Made by a program: the position numbers and the translations under genes. The notes under the pieces are model-generated. The model was given only the letters and a program-made list of their open reading frames with translations, did not search any database and was not told the origin of the DNA. A stretch of 10,489 bases of DNA. Origin: Deltaproteobacteria bacterium. Its GTDB lineage: Bacteria > Myxococcota_A > Polyangia > HGW-17 > SLPX01. Positions 1 through 5,912 of this stretch are shown one piece after another (position 1 is the first letter of the stretch; every line of letters starts with the position of its first letter). The stretch is taken from positions 1 through 10,489 of the forward strand of contig JAABSF010000056.1 in NCBI GenBank assembly GCA_011390535.1. The letters are read 5' to 3'.

Positions 1-2
1 TG

Positions 3-848
3 TCAAAGACTGAGACAGTGCTGAAGAAAAGAGTAAAGGAAGTCTTTACTGAGGAAGCGCGCGAAGAAGAAGAATTAATGTTGGCAGACAAAACCCTGGA
101 AAAGACTTCAAGAGACGTGGGTTCAAAAACAATAGATGAAACGTATTTGCAAAAAAGCGGGAAAAAGCTTTTAGATAGAAAAGATGAGCCTTCGGTCAGT
201 CAAAGAGCTGAGAGAATCGCGAAAGCAAGAGAGATGACTGGAAAAGGGTTTTCTAACGAGGGAAAAACCGCTCAGATGGGGAGAGCAATTTCAGGCGATG
301 GAAGGTTTGAGCGAAAACAAGAGCAGCGAAGAAGAGTTTCTAGAGGAGCCGGCGGACTAGGGAAACAAGGTAGTAAAGGATACTCTGGTCTCCCGAGCGA
401 GAAAGCGGTTGAAGCTTCGCCTGAGGCACCGGCTGAGTCCAGTATTAGGGATAAAAGAAGGGGAATCACAGATCAGACAATTGTTGAGGATGATGGAAAG
501 GATGCAGTTTTTGGGGGAGTTGAGAAAAAAACAAAGGAAAAACAGCAACCGGATTTTTTTCAAAAAGGGATTTTGGAACAGAAACGACAGAACCACGTCC
601 AAGCTGTGAAGTTTTTTGAAAAGGCATTAGAAAAGGCCACTGAAAGTGCCCAAAAAAACAGGATTCTTTTAAAATTGGCTGAGAGTGAAATAAAAAAGGG
701 AAACAAGAAAAGAGCAAAAAAAACCTTAGCAAGAATAAAAAATAGAAAGGGTTGGGTTGGAAAAGAAGCTCAACGGCTTGAAAGAAAAGTGCAAACAAGA
801 AAATCGAAAAAGAAAACAAAACAAAGGAAAAAATCAACTTCAGATTAG
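3..848 (+). CDS. Unrecognised Lys/Glu-rich protein with C-terminal TPR-like helices (5' end outside window)
   Basis: I do not recognise this gene. The reading frame is open to the left edge of the window. The first usable start is a GTG at 18 with no Shine-Dalgarno sequence before it, so the true start is probably upstream. Numbered from that GTG the protein has 276 residues. Residues 1-175 are highly charged, low in hydrophobics, probably disordered, with a Gly/Arg-rich patch near 85-125. Residues about 179-242 form two helix pairs resembling one to two TPR units (FFQKGILEQKRQNHVQAVKFFEKAL begins the first, from F180). The tail from about 258 is almost all Lys/Arg/Thr/Ser. No signal peptide or membrane segment is seen in the visible part. 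The gene ends at TAG and converges on the RNase HII gene with only 33 bp between them and no clear terminator. It could be the C-terminal half of a regulatory or scaffold protein whose recognisable domain lies upstream. The coding call is fairly safe, the function unknown. Confidence 0.7.
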   Translation, partial: SKTETVLKKRVKEVFTEEAREEEELMLADKTLEKTSRDVGSKTIDETYLQKSGKKLLDRKDEPSVSQRAERIAKAREMTGKGFSNEGKTAQMGRAISGDGRFERKQEQRRRVSRGAGGLGKQGSKGYSGLPSEKAVEASPEAPAESSIRDKRRGITDQTIVEDDGKDAVFGGVEKKTKEKQQPDFFQKGILEQKRQNHVQAVKFFEKALEKATESAQKNRILLKLAESEIKKGNKKRAKKTLARIKNRKGWVGKEAQRLERKVQTRKSKKKTKQRKKSTSD

Positions 849-881
849 TAATCAAGCTAAATAAAGATAAGCGATTCCATT

Positions 882-1631
882 TTAATATTTTTTCTTTCTA
901 GACGGGCTCTTTTCTTTGAAGAGGACTGTCTGTTTTGCCGTCTCATTTCCTGTAAGCTCTTCAATAACCTTCCATTTCCAGGATAAACGAACCTCTGCAG
1001 GAAGGAGTTTTGTTGAAGAGTAGAATGATCGAAGAAAAATCTCTGTTTTTTTGTTCACATAACCGCCACCGCCCGGTTCTCCAAAAGTATCCTTATAAGA
1101 GTCAAAGATACCTTTCATAGAAAGATCTCTTTCGTGTTTTGCGATTATGGATGCCGCTGACACCAAGGGCTCCTTTTGATCGGCATGGTTTATAGCCGAA
1201 AACCACGAATAAATTCTAGTCAGTGGGTGAAACAGGTTTTCTCCGTCTGCCAAAGCCCAGAACAAAGGAGGCCCTTTGCTTATTATGTAGCGGGCACAGC
1301 GGATCTCCAAATTGTTAAGTCCCCCACTTTTAACCCAACGATCTACACAACAAGAGGGAACTTTTACAACAAAGGTCTTTCCAATGGACCGTATTTTTTC
1401 TGCCAGACAGCTTCTCTTTTCTTGTGCTTTGGCAGAAGATCCATAATCTTTGGAATCGGTAACACCAAGGGTGTCCAGGATGGATAGCTCTGTTGCCTTC
1501 ATAAATACACCAGCAACAACTAAAGGGCCTAGAACGCTGCCTCGGCCGGCTTCATCTATTCCTAGGACATAGCAAGAAGCAGCCTTTTCATCGGGGAGGT
1601 CTTTTAATGAAGGTCGACGATAGGAAGGCAA
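882..1631 (-). CDS. rnhB: Ribonuclease HII (rnhB), archaeal/eukaryal-like motif set
   Basis: This is a cytoplasmic endonuclease that cuts the RNA strand of RNA-DNA hybrids and nicks at single ribonucleotides in DNA. The 249-residue protein has the type 2 RNase H signature GIDEAGRGSVLGPLVVAG from residue 24. The four acidic metal ligands are visible as D26, E27, D129 (in ADGE) and D151, before VSAASIIAKHERD. The GRG loop (29-31) and Y191, used by the family to read the RNA-DNA junction, are present. The DSK motif is at 59-61. The later motifs GGGYVNKKTEIFL and RLSWKW resemble the GSGYPSDP..T and R.SW motifs of archaeal and eukaryotic RNase H2 more than bacterial GYPT..H and RRSF. The start is TTG: an in-frame TGA lies five codons upstream, and the next ATG (residue 44) would remove the catalytic D26/E27. 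It follows rpsI after 32 bp and is probably cotranscribed. No good SD is seen. Confidence 0.93.
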   Translation of the reverse strand: MPSYRRPSLKDLPDEKAASCYVLGIDEAGRGSVLGPLVVAGVFMKATELSILDTLGVTDSKDYGSSAKAQEKRSCLAEKIRSIGKTFVVKVPSCCVDRWVKSGGLNNLEIRCARYIISKGPPLFWALADGENLFHPLTRIYSWFSAINHADQKEPLVSAASIIAKHERDLSMKGIFDSYKDTFGEPGGGGYVNKKTEIFLRSFYSSTKLLPAEVRLSWKWKVIEELTGNETAKQTVLFKEKSPSRKKKY

Positions 1632-1663
1632 TTTTTGACAAAATCAAACAATAGCCGAAGCGA

Positions 1664-2086
1664 CTATCTTTTCGAAAACTGGAAGCGTGCGCGTGCGCCT
1701 CTCTGTCCGTACTTCTTCCGCTCTTTTGCACGGGAGTCTCGGGTAATGAAACCGACCCGCTTCAAAACAGAACGATATTCAGGGTTGATTTGGGAAAGCG
1801 CCCTGCTGATTCCATGACGAAGAGCCTCTGCTTGTCCGGATTTTCCTCCACCTTTAACAGTGGCTTTAACATCATAGGAATCCTTGATGTTAATTAATTC
1901 CATGGGCTGCATAATGATCATTTGTGAACTAACCCTGTCGAAGAATTCTTCAAAAGGTTTTTGGTTAACAATGATCCTACCACTGCCGGGTTTAAGCCAG
2001 ACTCGTGCTATGGCCGTTTTTCTTTTTCCTGTGGCGTACATTTCACCACTGGGGTTTGTGCTCTTTGGTTCCGTTTCATTGGCCAT
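1664..2086 (-). CDS. rpsI: 30S ribosomal protein S9
   Basis: This small-subunit ribosomal protein has a basic C-terminal tail that reaches the P-site tRNA. With the chosen start it is 140 residues. The core begins at YATGKRKTAIARVWLKPG, and the S9 signature GGGKSGQAEALRHGISRAL lies at 79-97. The end GARARFQFSKR carries the conserved terminal SKR. An ATG at 2101 would add five residues, but it has no SD at a usable distance. The ATG at 2086 has GGAGAG seven bases upstream, so I chose it. S9 lies 63 bp downstream of rplM, the usual rplM-rpsI pair, and its product follows L13 in ribosome assembly. rnhB follows at 32 bp. Confidence 0.96.
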   Translation of the reverse strand: MANETEPKSTNPSGEMYATGKRKTAIARVWLKPGSGRIIVNQKPFEEFFDRVSSQMIIMQPMELINIKDSYDVKATVKGGGKSGQAEALRHGISRALSQINPEYRSVLKRVGFITRDSRAKERKKYGQRGARARFQFSKR

Positions 2087-2093
2087 TTTCCAA

Positions 2094-2099
2094 CTCTCC
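2094..2099 (-). promoter_or_regulatory. Shine-Dalgarno of rpsI, decides the start codon
   Basis: On the minus strand this reads GGAGAG, seven bases before the ATG at 2086. It lies inside the five-codon extension opened by the ATG at 2101, so it supports the shorter S9. Confidence 0.6.
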
Positions 2100-2132
2100 A
2101 TTCTTCAGGCCTTCAATCGGGCATATATTCCA

Positions 2133-2148
2133 AGCAGAAAAAACTGCT
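2133..2148 (-). other. Small stem-loop with T-rich loop between rplM and rpsI
   Basis: On the transcript strand this reads AGCAG-TTTTTT-CTGCT, a perfect 5-bp stem with a six-base all-T loop, two bases after the rplM stop codon. It has no T tract downstream, so it is not a classic terminator. It could be an RNA-processing or attenuation element, or chance. Confidence 0.3.
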
Positions 2149-2149
2149 A

Positions 2150-2587
2150 TTAAATAAGTTTGAATTCGTTAGGTTGTTGTGCCTCATGAGGGTGTTTGTC
2201 GTCGGCATATACTTTCAGTTTTTTAAGCTGTGCTCTACCGAGGGCATTATGAGGTAACATCCCTTTAACTGCCTTTATTAACATCTCTGGAGAGTTTGTT
2301 TCCAACATCTCACCAGCTGTACGGCTTCTCAAATTTCCGATGTAACCGCTATGGCGGTAATACTTTTTTTGGATCGCCTTTCTCCCTGTCAAGCGAACCC
2401 TGGATGCGTTTATGGCTATGACATAATCACCAGTATCCATATGTGGTGTATATTCAGGCTTATTTTTGCCTTTTAAAATGGTAGCTATTTGGCTAGCTGC
2501 ACGACCCAGGGCTTGGTTTTCAAGGTCCACCAAATGCCATCGGCGCGTCAACTCGCTCTTTTTTGGAGTGTATGTTTTGCGCATCAT
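2150..2587 (-). CDS. rplM: 50S ribosomal protein L13
   Basis: This early-assembling large-subunit protein binds 23S rRNA. It has 145 residues, close to the family's usual length of about 142. WHLVDLENQALGRAASQIA at 17-35 is the conserved N-terminal block. DYVIAINA follows at 54-61, and the L13 signature lies at 110-134 with LPHNALGRAQLKKLKVYAD and HPHEAQQP. The start is the first of two adjacent ATGs (MM). AGAGGT lies about seven bases before it, which favours the first ATG over the second. It is the first gene of the rplM-rpsI-rnhB run. A promoter and a leader hairpin can be proposed upstream. In E. coli L13 is known to repress its own operon, but whether that holds here cannot be told from the sequence. 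Confidence 0.97.
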   Translation of the reverse strand: MMRKTYTPKKSELTRRWHLVDLENQALGRAASQIATILKGKNKPEYTPHMDTGDYVIAINASRVRLTGRKAIQKKYYRHSGYIGNLRSRTAGEMLETNSPEMLIKAVKGMLPHNALGRAQLKKLKVYADDKHPHEAQQPNEFKLI

Positions 2588-2611
2588 TTAAACTAACCTC
2601 TGATAATCATT

Positions 2612-2632
2612 GTGTGCAAAAAAAGGGCACAC
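2612..2632 (-). other. Leader stem-loop upstream of rplM
   Basis: On the transcript strand this reads GTGTGC-CCTTTTTTT-GCACAC, a perfect 6-bp stem with a nine-base T-rich loop. It lies between the predicted rplM promoter and its SD, so it would fold in the 5' untranslated region. It has the same style as the hairpin between rplM and rpsI. A role as a feedback site is inference only. Confidence 0.35.
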
Positions 2633-2658
2633 CAAACCTGTCTCTTAAGGGAACGAAA

Positions 2659-2687
2659 CGTTTAGTTCATTTATATATTTCTGTCAA
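2659..2687 (-). promoter_or_regulatory. Candidate sigma70-type promoter of rplM-rpsI-rnhB
   Basis: On the minus strand there is a perfect -35 box TTGACA (2682-2687), a 17-bp spacer, and a weak -10 TAAACG (2659-2664). The -35 overlaps the TGA stop of the transporter gene. Transcription would start near 2652, giving a leader of about 65 bases that contains the hairpin at 2612-2632. The perfect -35, ideal spacing and position support it. The -10 matches the consensus at only three of six bases. Confidence 0.5.
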
Positions 2688-4276
2688 GCCAAAGTCGAGT
2701 TGATTGTAAACAGAATTCCGGCCCATGTAGCCGATAGACAAGAAACTAAACCACCGGCGACCATGGCTCTTAACCCCAATCTAGCTAGGTCTCCTCTGCG
2801 TGAAGGAGCGATCCCGCCTATACCTCCTATTTGAATCCCGATAGAGGCCAGGTTGGCAAAACCACAAAGTGCATAAGATGCGATCACAGAGGTACGGATA
2901 TCAATGGTAGATTGTATTGTTTGAAGTTCTGCGTATGCGAGCAATTCTGTCAGGACAAGTTTTTTCCCCAACAGTTGTCCCATCTTAGGAGCATCGGCCC
3001 ACTCTACACCGAGACACCAGGCAAGAGGTGATAGAATCCAGCCTAAGATCCTCTCAAGGCTGAGTTCGATCCCAAAAGGACGTCCTGCCAAATGTAAGAT
3101 GAAGTTGAACAATGCTACCATGGCAACAAACGCAATCAACATGGCTACGACGTTTAAGACCAAAAGTATTCCCTCTGAGGCTCCTCGGGCAAGGGCCTCT
3201 ATGGAATTGGCGTCAGGTCGGTCAACTTCTATTTTCACCGCACCAGCTGTAACGGGGGAGCCGTCTTCGGGGAAGATAATCTTTGCAACTGCCAGAGCCC
3301 CTGGGGCCGCCATGAGAGAAGCCGTCACCAGGTGACCGGCTATTCCGGGAATATCACGTAACATGGAAACATAAACTGCTAACACCCCACCCGCAACGGT
3401 CGCAAAGCCTCCAGTCATTACAGCCATCAGCTCACTTTTAGTCATTTTTTCGACAAAAGGTTTTACTAAAAGAGGGGCCTCTGTTTGTCCTACAAAGACG
3501 TTCGCCGTACAAGAAAGTGTTTCCGCTCCTGAAGTACCAAGAACGTATTGAACGGCTTTTGCGACACCCTTTACTATCCATTGCATCACACCAAGATGGT
3601 AAAGAACCGTCATGAAGGCCGAGAAAAAGATAATTGTGGGAAGGACCCAGAAGGCTAAATTTTTAACCGCTGGATTGACATTGCCCGCCATGAGATCATG
3701 TATGACCCATTCCCCCGAAGGACCGACGCGGTTTACTTGGTGAGGTTCCACACTTGACATCACAAAAGCCGTACCGGCTTCAGCGAAAGAGAGGAGTTTT
3801 CGAACTCCCTTATCTACAAAAGCGAAGAAAAGTTTTCCCACAATAGGGTTCAAGACAATTACGGCAAAAAAAGCTTGAAGTCCGAGCCCTCCGGCGACAG
3901 CTCTCCATTTTATCCCTTTTCGATTAACCGATAAAAGTACGCATAGACCGATAAGAACCAAAATACCGAAAAAACCTTGAAGTATTCTTAGGATACCAGC
4001 TTTTCCTTCACGGGGTTTTCCTCTCGTTTTTTGGGACCTTTTTTCCAGAGATAACCGGACGTCTTCTTTCCATTGCTTATAACGCTTTTCGGGAGGGGTT
4101 AATGAAGCCTCTTGTTTATTTTTGTTCGAAGTATTTATAGAGGCATCTTGTTTTTCGGGGGTTCCCTCGGCGAGGGTATTTTGGGAAATAAAAAAAAGGC
4201 ATCCGACAAAGGAAAGAAAACTCAAAATAAAGAAGTATTTGTTTGTTTTGTTTGACTTCGCGAAAAAAGGTTTCAC
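2684..4276 (-). CDS. nupC: Concentrative nucleoside transporter (NupC/CNT family) with N-terminal signal-like extension
   Basis: This is an inner-membrane symporter that imports nucleosides with a cation (H+ or Na+). It has 530 residues, while typical bacterial members have about 400. The CNT core runs from about 94 to the end. It has AFWVLPTIIFFSAFMTVLYHLG near 208, ETLSCTANVFVGQTEAPL at 252-269, and CGFANLASIGIQIGG at 471-485. Residues matching the nucleoside-binding positions of the V. cholerae CNT are visible as Q264, T265, E266, E444, N475 and S478. The usual NE before that last Glu is TE here (T443). The extra N-terminus has a hydrophobic stretch (14-31), a possible signal-peptidase site after TLA (residue 36), and a charged linker (37-93). 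The start is GTG with AAGGAG six bases upstream, one base after the deoA stop, so translation is probably coupled. The family call is firm; substrate preference is inferred from the deoA partner. Confidence 0.93.
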   Translation of the reverse strand: MKPFFAKSNKTNKYFFILSFLSFVGCLFFISQNTLAEGTPEKQDASINTSNKNKQEASLTPPEKRYKQWKEDVRLSLEKRSQKTRGKPREGKAGILRILQGFFGILVLIGLCVLLSVNRKGIKWRAVAGGLGLQAFFAVIVLNPIVGKLFFAFVDKGVRKLLSFAEAGTAFVMSSVEPHQVNRVGPSGEWVIHDLMAGNVNPAVKNLAFWVLPTIIFFSAFMTVLYHLGVMQWIVKGVAKAVQYVLGTSGAETLSCTANVFVGQTEAPLLVKPFVEKMTKSELMAVMTGGFATVAGGVLAVYVSMLRDIPGIAGHLVTASLMAAPGALAVAKIIFPEDGSPVTAGAVKIEVDRPDANSIEALARGASEGILLVLNVVAMLIAFVAMVALFNFILHLAGRPFGIELSLERILGWILSPLAWCLGVEWADAPKMGQLLGKKLVLTELLAYAELQTIQSTIDIRTSVIASYALCGFANLASIGIQIGGIGGIAPSRRGDLARLGLRAMVAGGLVSCLSATWAGILFTINSTLA

Positions 4277-4277
4277 C

Positions 4278-5588
4278 CTAATCTCCTTTTATAATATCTA
4301 TTATGAGGGGGCATCTTTCCGGTGAATCGTCACTGATTGTGTAAGCTGCTTTCACAGTTTCTTTTGCCTTTTCTACGCTTGATCCGCCGTTGTGATGGAG
4401 AATTGCGAGCTCTTCATCTTTTGTTACTTTATCCATTCTTTTCTTAATAATCGTAATGCCTACGGCAGGATCTATGGAGTCTTCAGATCGCTCTCTGCCG
4501 GCGCCGACCATCATGGCAGCATGGGCTATTTTAAGGGGGTCCACTGAATGTATTGTACCGGATTCAGGGGAGAGTATGGAGATTTTGTGTGACGCTTGAG
4601 GTAAAAGATCGGGTTGATCTATTACAGAAGAGTCTCCTCCCTGGGCATCTATAAGTGTTCTCATCTTTTCAATTGCGCTTCCGGATTCAATGGCTTTTTC
4701 CAGAATTTTCCGAGCAGCTTCTTCGCCATCGGCTTTTCCTCCCAAAATCAGCATTTCAGCGCCGAGCTTCAACGTAAGCTCTGTGACATCTTTTGGACCT
4801 TTTCCATGTAAAACATCCAGCGCTTCTTTTGTTTCAAGCGCGTTACCTACTTCGTTACCAAGCACTTCATCCATGTTGGTGATAAAGGCGGATACTTTTT
4901 TTTGGGCACGGACGCCTATCTCAATTAATGTTTCCGCAAGTTTTCGTGCCTCCTTTTCCGTTTTCATAAACGCCCCACGTCCAACTTTTACATCCAACAC
5001 AAGCCCGTCTATACCCTCAGCGAGCTTTTTGCTCATTATCGAAGAGGCTATCAATGGTATAGATTCAACCGTGCCTGTTACATCTCGAAGCGAATAGAGT
5101 TTTTTATCTGCTGGGGCAAGATCCTTTGTTTGACCTATCAAACAGAGCCCTATAGAACCCACCAAACGGATGAATTTTTCTGTTGAAAGGCGTACGTTGA
5201 AGCCGGGGATGGCCTCTAGTTTATCCAATGTTCCGCCAGTGTGCCCAAGTCCACGTCCTGAGATCATGGGAACAGGGACGCCGCAGGCAGCCACCATAGG
5301 AGCAAGGCAAATGCTTATTTTGTCACCTACACCTCCAGTGGAATGTTTGTCGACTTTTGTCCCTGGAATAGAAGACAGATCTAATACACTTCCTGAATGT
5401 AACATCGAATCCGTCCATACGGAAAGCTCCTCGGGAGTCATCCCGTGAATGGCTATCGCCATAACCAGCGCAGCAGCTTGATAATCTGGAATATCTCCGG
5501 CGGAATAACCCTCTATAAAGTGGCGAATTTGTTCTGCCGAGAGGGTTTTTCCAAACCTCTTTGTCATGATTATATCTCGAATATACAT
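4278..5588 (-). CDS. deoA: Pyrimidine-nucleoside (thymidine) phosphorylase
   Basis: This cytoplasmic enzyme uses phosphate to split thymidine, deoxyuridine or uridine into free base and (deoxy)ribose-1-phosphate, for salvage or carbon use. It has 436 residues, full length. It aligns by eye along its length with Bacillus-type pyrimidine-nucleoside phosphorylase (pdp). The phosphate loop KVDKHSTGGVGDK is at 78-90, the family signature SGRGLGHTGGTLDKLE at 110-125, and SLRDVTGTVESIPLIASSIM begins at 166. Catalytic positions known from E. coli thymidine phosphorylase (H85, R171, S186, K190) fall at H82, R168, S183 and K187, all shifted by three. AGGAG lies about six bases before the ATG, and the DIIMTKRFGK N-terminus fits the family start. 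It is the first gene of an operon with the nucleoside transporter. The choice between the names deoA and pdp is open because substrate range cannot be read here. Confidence 0.96.
   Translation of the reverse strand: MYIRDIIMTKRFGKTLSAEQIRHFIEGYSAGDIPDYQAAALVMAIAIHGMTPEELSVWTDSMLHSGSVLDLSSIPGTKVDKHSTGGVGDKISICLAPMVAACGVPVPMISGRGLGHTGGTLDKLEAIPGFNVRLSTEKFIRLVGSIGLCLIGQTKDLAPADKKLYSLRDVTGTVESIPLIASSIMSKKLAEGIDGLVLDVKVGRGAFMKTEKEARKLAETLIEIGVRAQKKVSAFITNMDEVLGNEVGNALETKEALDVLHGKGPKDVTELTLKLGAEMLILGGKADGEEAARKILEKAIESGSAIEKMRTLIDAQGGDSSVIDQPDLLPQASHKISILSPESGTIHSVDPLKIAHAAMMVGAGRERSEDSIDPAVGITIIKKRMDKVTKDEELAILHHNGGSSVEKAKETVKAAYTISDDSPERCPLIIDIIKGD
4283..4288 (-). promoter_or_regulatory. Shine-Dalgarno of the GTG-started transporter gene
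   Basis: On the minus strand this reads AAGGAG, six bases before the GTG at 4276. It lies within the last codons and stop region of deoA. Together with the single-base gap it implies that ribosomes finishing deoA can reinitiate on the transporter. Confidence 0.65.
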
Positions 5589-5614
5589 GGATTTCTCCTA
5601 TACATTAATAAGTG

Positions 5615-5644
5615 ATGAATGACTCCTATAAGGGAATCATTCAT
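5615..5644. promoter_or_regulatory. Inverted repeat at the deoA promoter, candidate operator or leader hairpin
   Basis: ATGAATGA (5615-5622) and TCATTCAT (5637-5644) are perfect 8-bp inverted arms with a 14-bp spacer. A further TCC/GGA pairing lies inside (5624-5626 with 5633-5635) after one mismatch. One arm overlaps the predicted -10 box, and the rest spans the expected transcription start. That is the right place for a repressor of a nucleoside-salvage operon. The regulator is unknown and none is encoded in the window. It could instead act as RNA structure if transcription starts further upstream. Confidence 0.45.
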
Positions 5645-5668
5645 ACCCACTGGTGTAGTGCAAAACAA
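5640..5668 (-). promoter_or_regulatory. Candidate promoter of deoA-nupC
   Basis: On the minus strand there is TTGTTT (5663-5668), a 17-bp spacer and TATGAA (5640-5645). The matches are three of six and four of six to the sigma70 consensus, with ideal spacing. Transcription would start near 5633, giving a leader of about 45 bases to the ATG at 5588. The boxes are weak, as expected for a regulated promoter, so the call rests mainly on spacing and position. Confidence 0.35.
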
Positions 5669-5721
5669 GGTGAAAGAAATAAAAATATATGGAAAAAAGG
5701 GAGGCAATCTTTTCCTGATAA

Positions 5722-5807
5722 CATGTACGAAGCAGAAAAATTAGTTTTTGATGGATCTGTTTCGAAAGTCCTAATATGTTTCTATACGTGCTTTAAATTC
5801 GTACATG
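5722..5807. repeat. 10-bp perfect inverted repeat, arms 66 bp apart
   Basis: CATGTACGAA (5722-5731) and TTCGTACATG (5798-5807) are exact reverse complements in an otherwise AT-rich non-coding stretch. The arms could close a large loop in RNA or be paired protein-binding sites. No T tract follows, so it is not a terminator of known form. Function unknown. Confidence 0.4.
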
Positions 5808-5912
5808 ACAGGGATAAGTAATTCAGGGTTTTAAAAACACTGCATTTCAGATTGTCAAATGAACTGAAACAATGCTTTATTTTGGAGCTGCAACTCTTCT
5901 AAAAGAGCAAAA

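Larger units (their letters stand above)
5589..5912. other. 324-bp intergenic region between the kinase gene's 3' end and deoA
   Basis: The deoA side (5589-5668) holds the deoA SD, an inverted repeat and a candidate promoter. An 8-bp direct repeat, TATAGGAG on the minus strand, occurs at 5595-5602 (the deoA SD) and again at 5623-5630 inside the inverted repeat. The middle holds a separate 10-bp inverted repeat (5722-5807). Just after the kinase stop, a 5-bp stem with a four-base loop (5894-5907, CTCTT/AAGAG) lies downstream on the transcript but has no T tract, so no convincing terminator is seen. A plus-strand frame from a GTG at 5612 to 5821 has no SD and no recognisable motif, and I do not call it. 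Confidence 0.5.

Noticed and set aside
466..855. Long minus-strand frame opposite the Lys-rich gene
   Set aside because: Its Phe/Leu-rich protein is the mirror of Lys/Glu codons on the plus strand. There is no SD or motif.
1664..2101. Longer S9 starting at the ATG at 2101
   Set aside because: It has no SD at a usable distance. The ATG at 2086 has GGAGAG seven bases upstream, so the shorter form is preferred.
5612..5821. Plus-strand 69-codon frame in the deoA upstream region
   Set aside because: It starts at GTG with no SD, lies over the deoA promoter and inverted repeat, and shows no family motif.
5880..5912. Intrinsic terminator after the kinase gene
   Set aside because: A 5-bp stem (CTCTT/AAGAG) exists, but no T tract follows it on the transcript.
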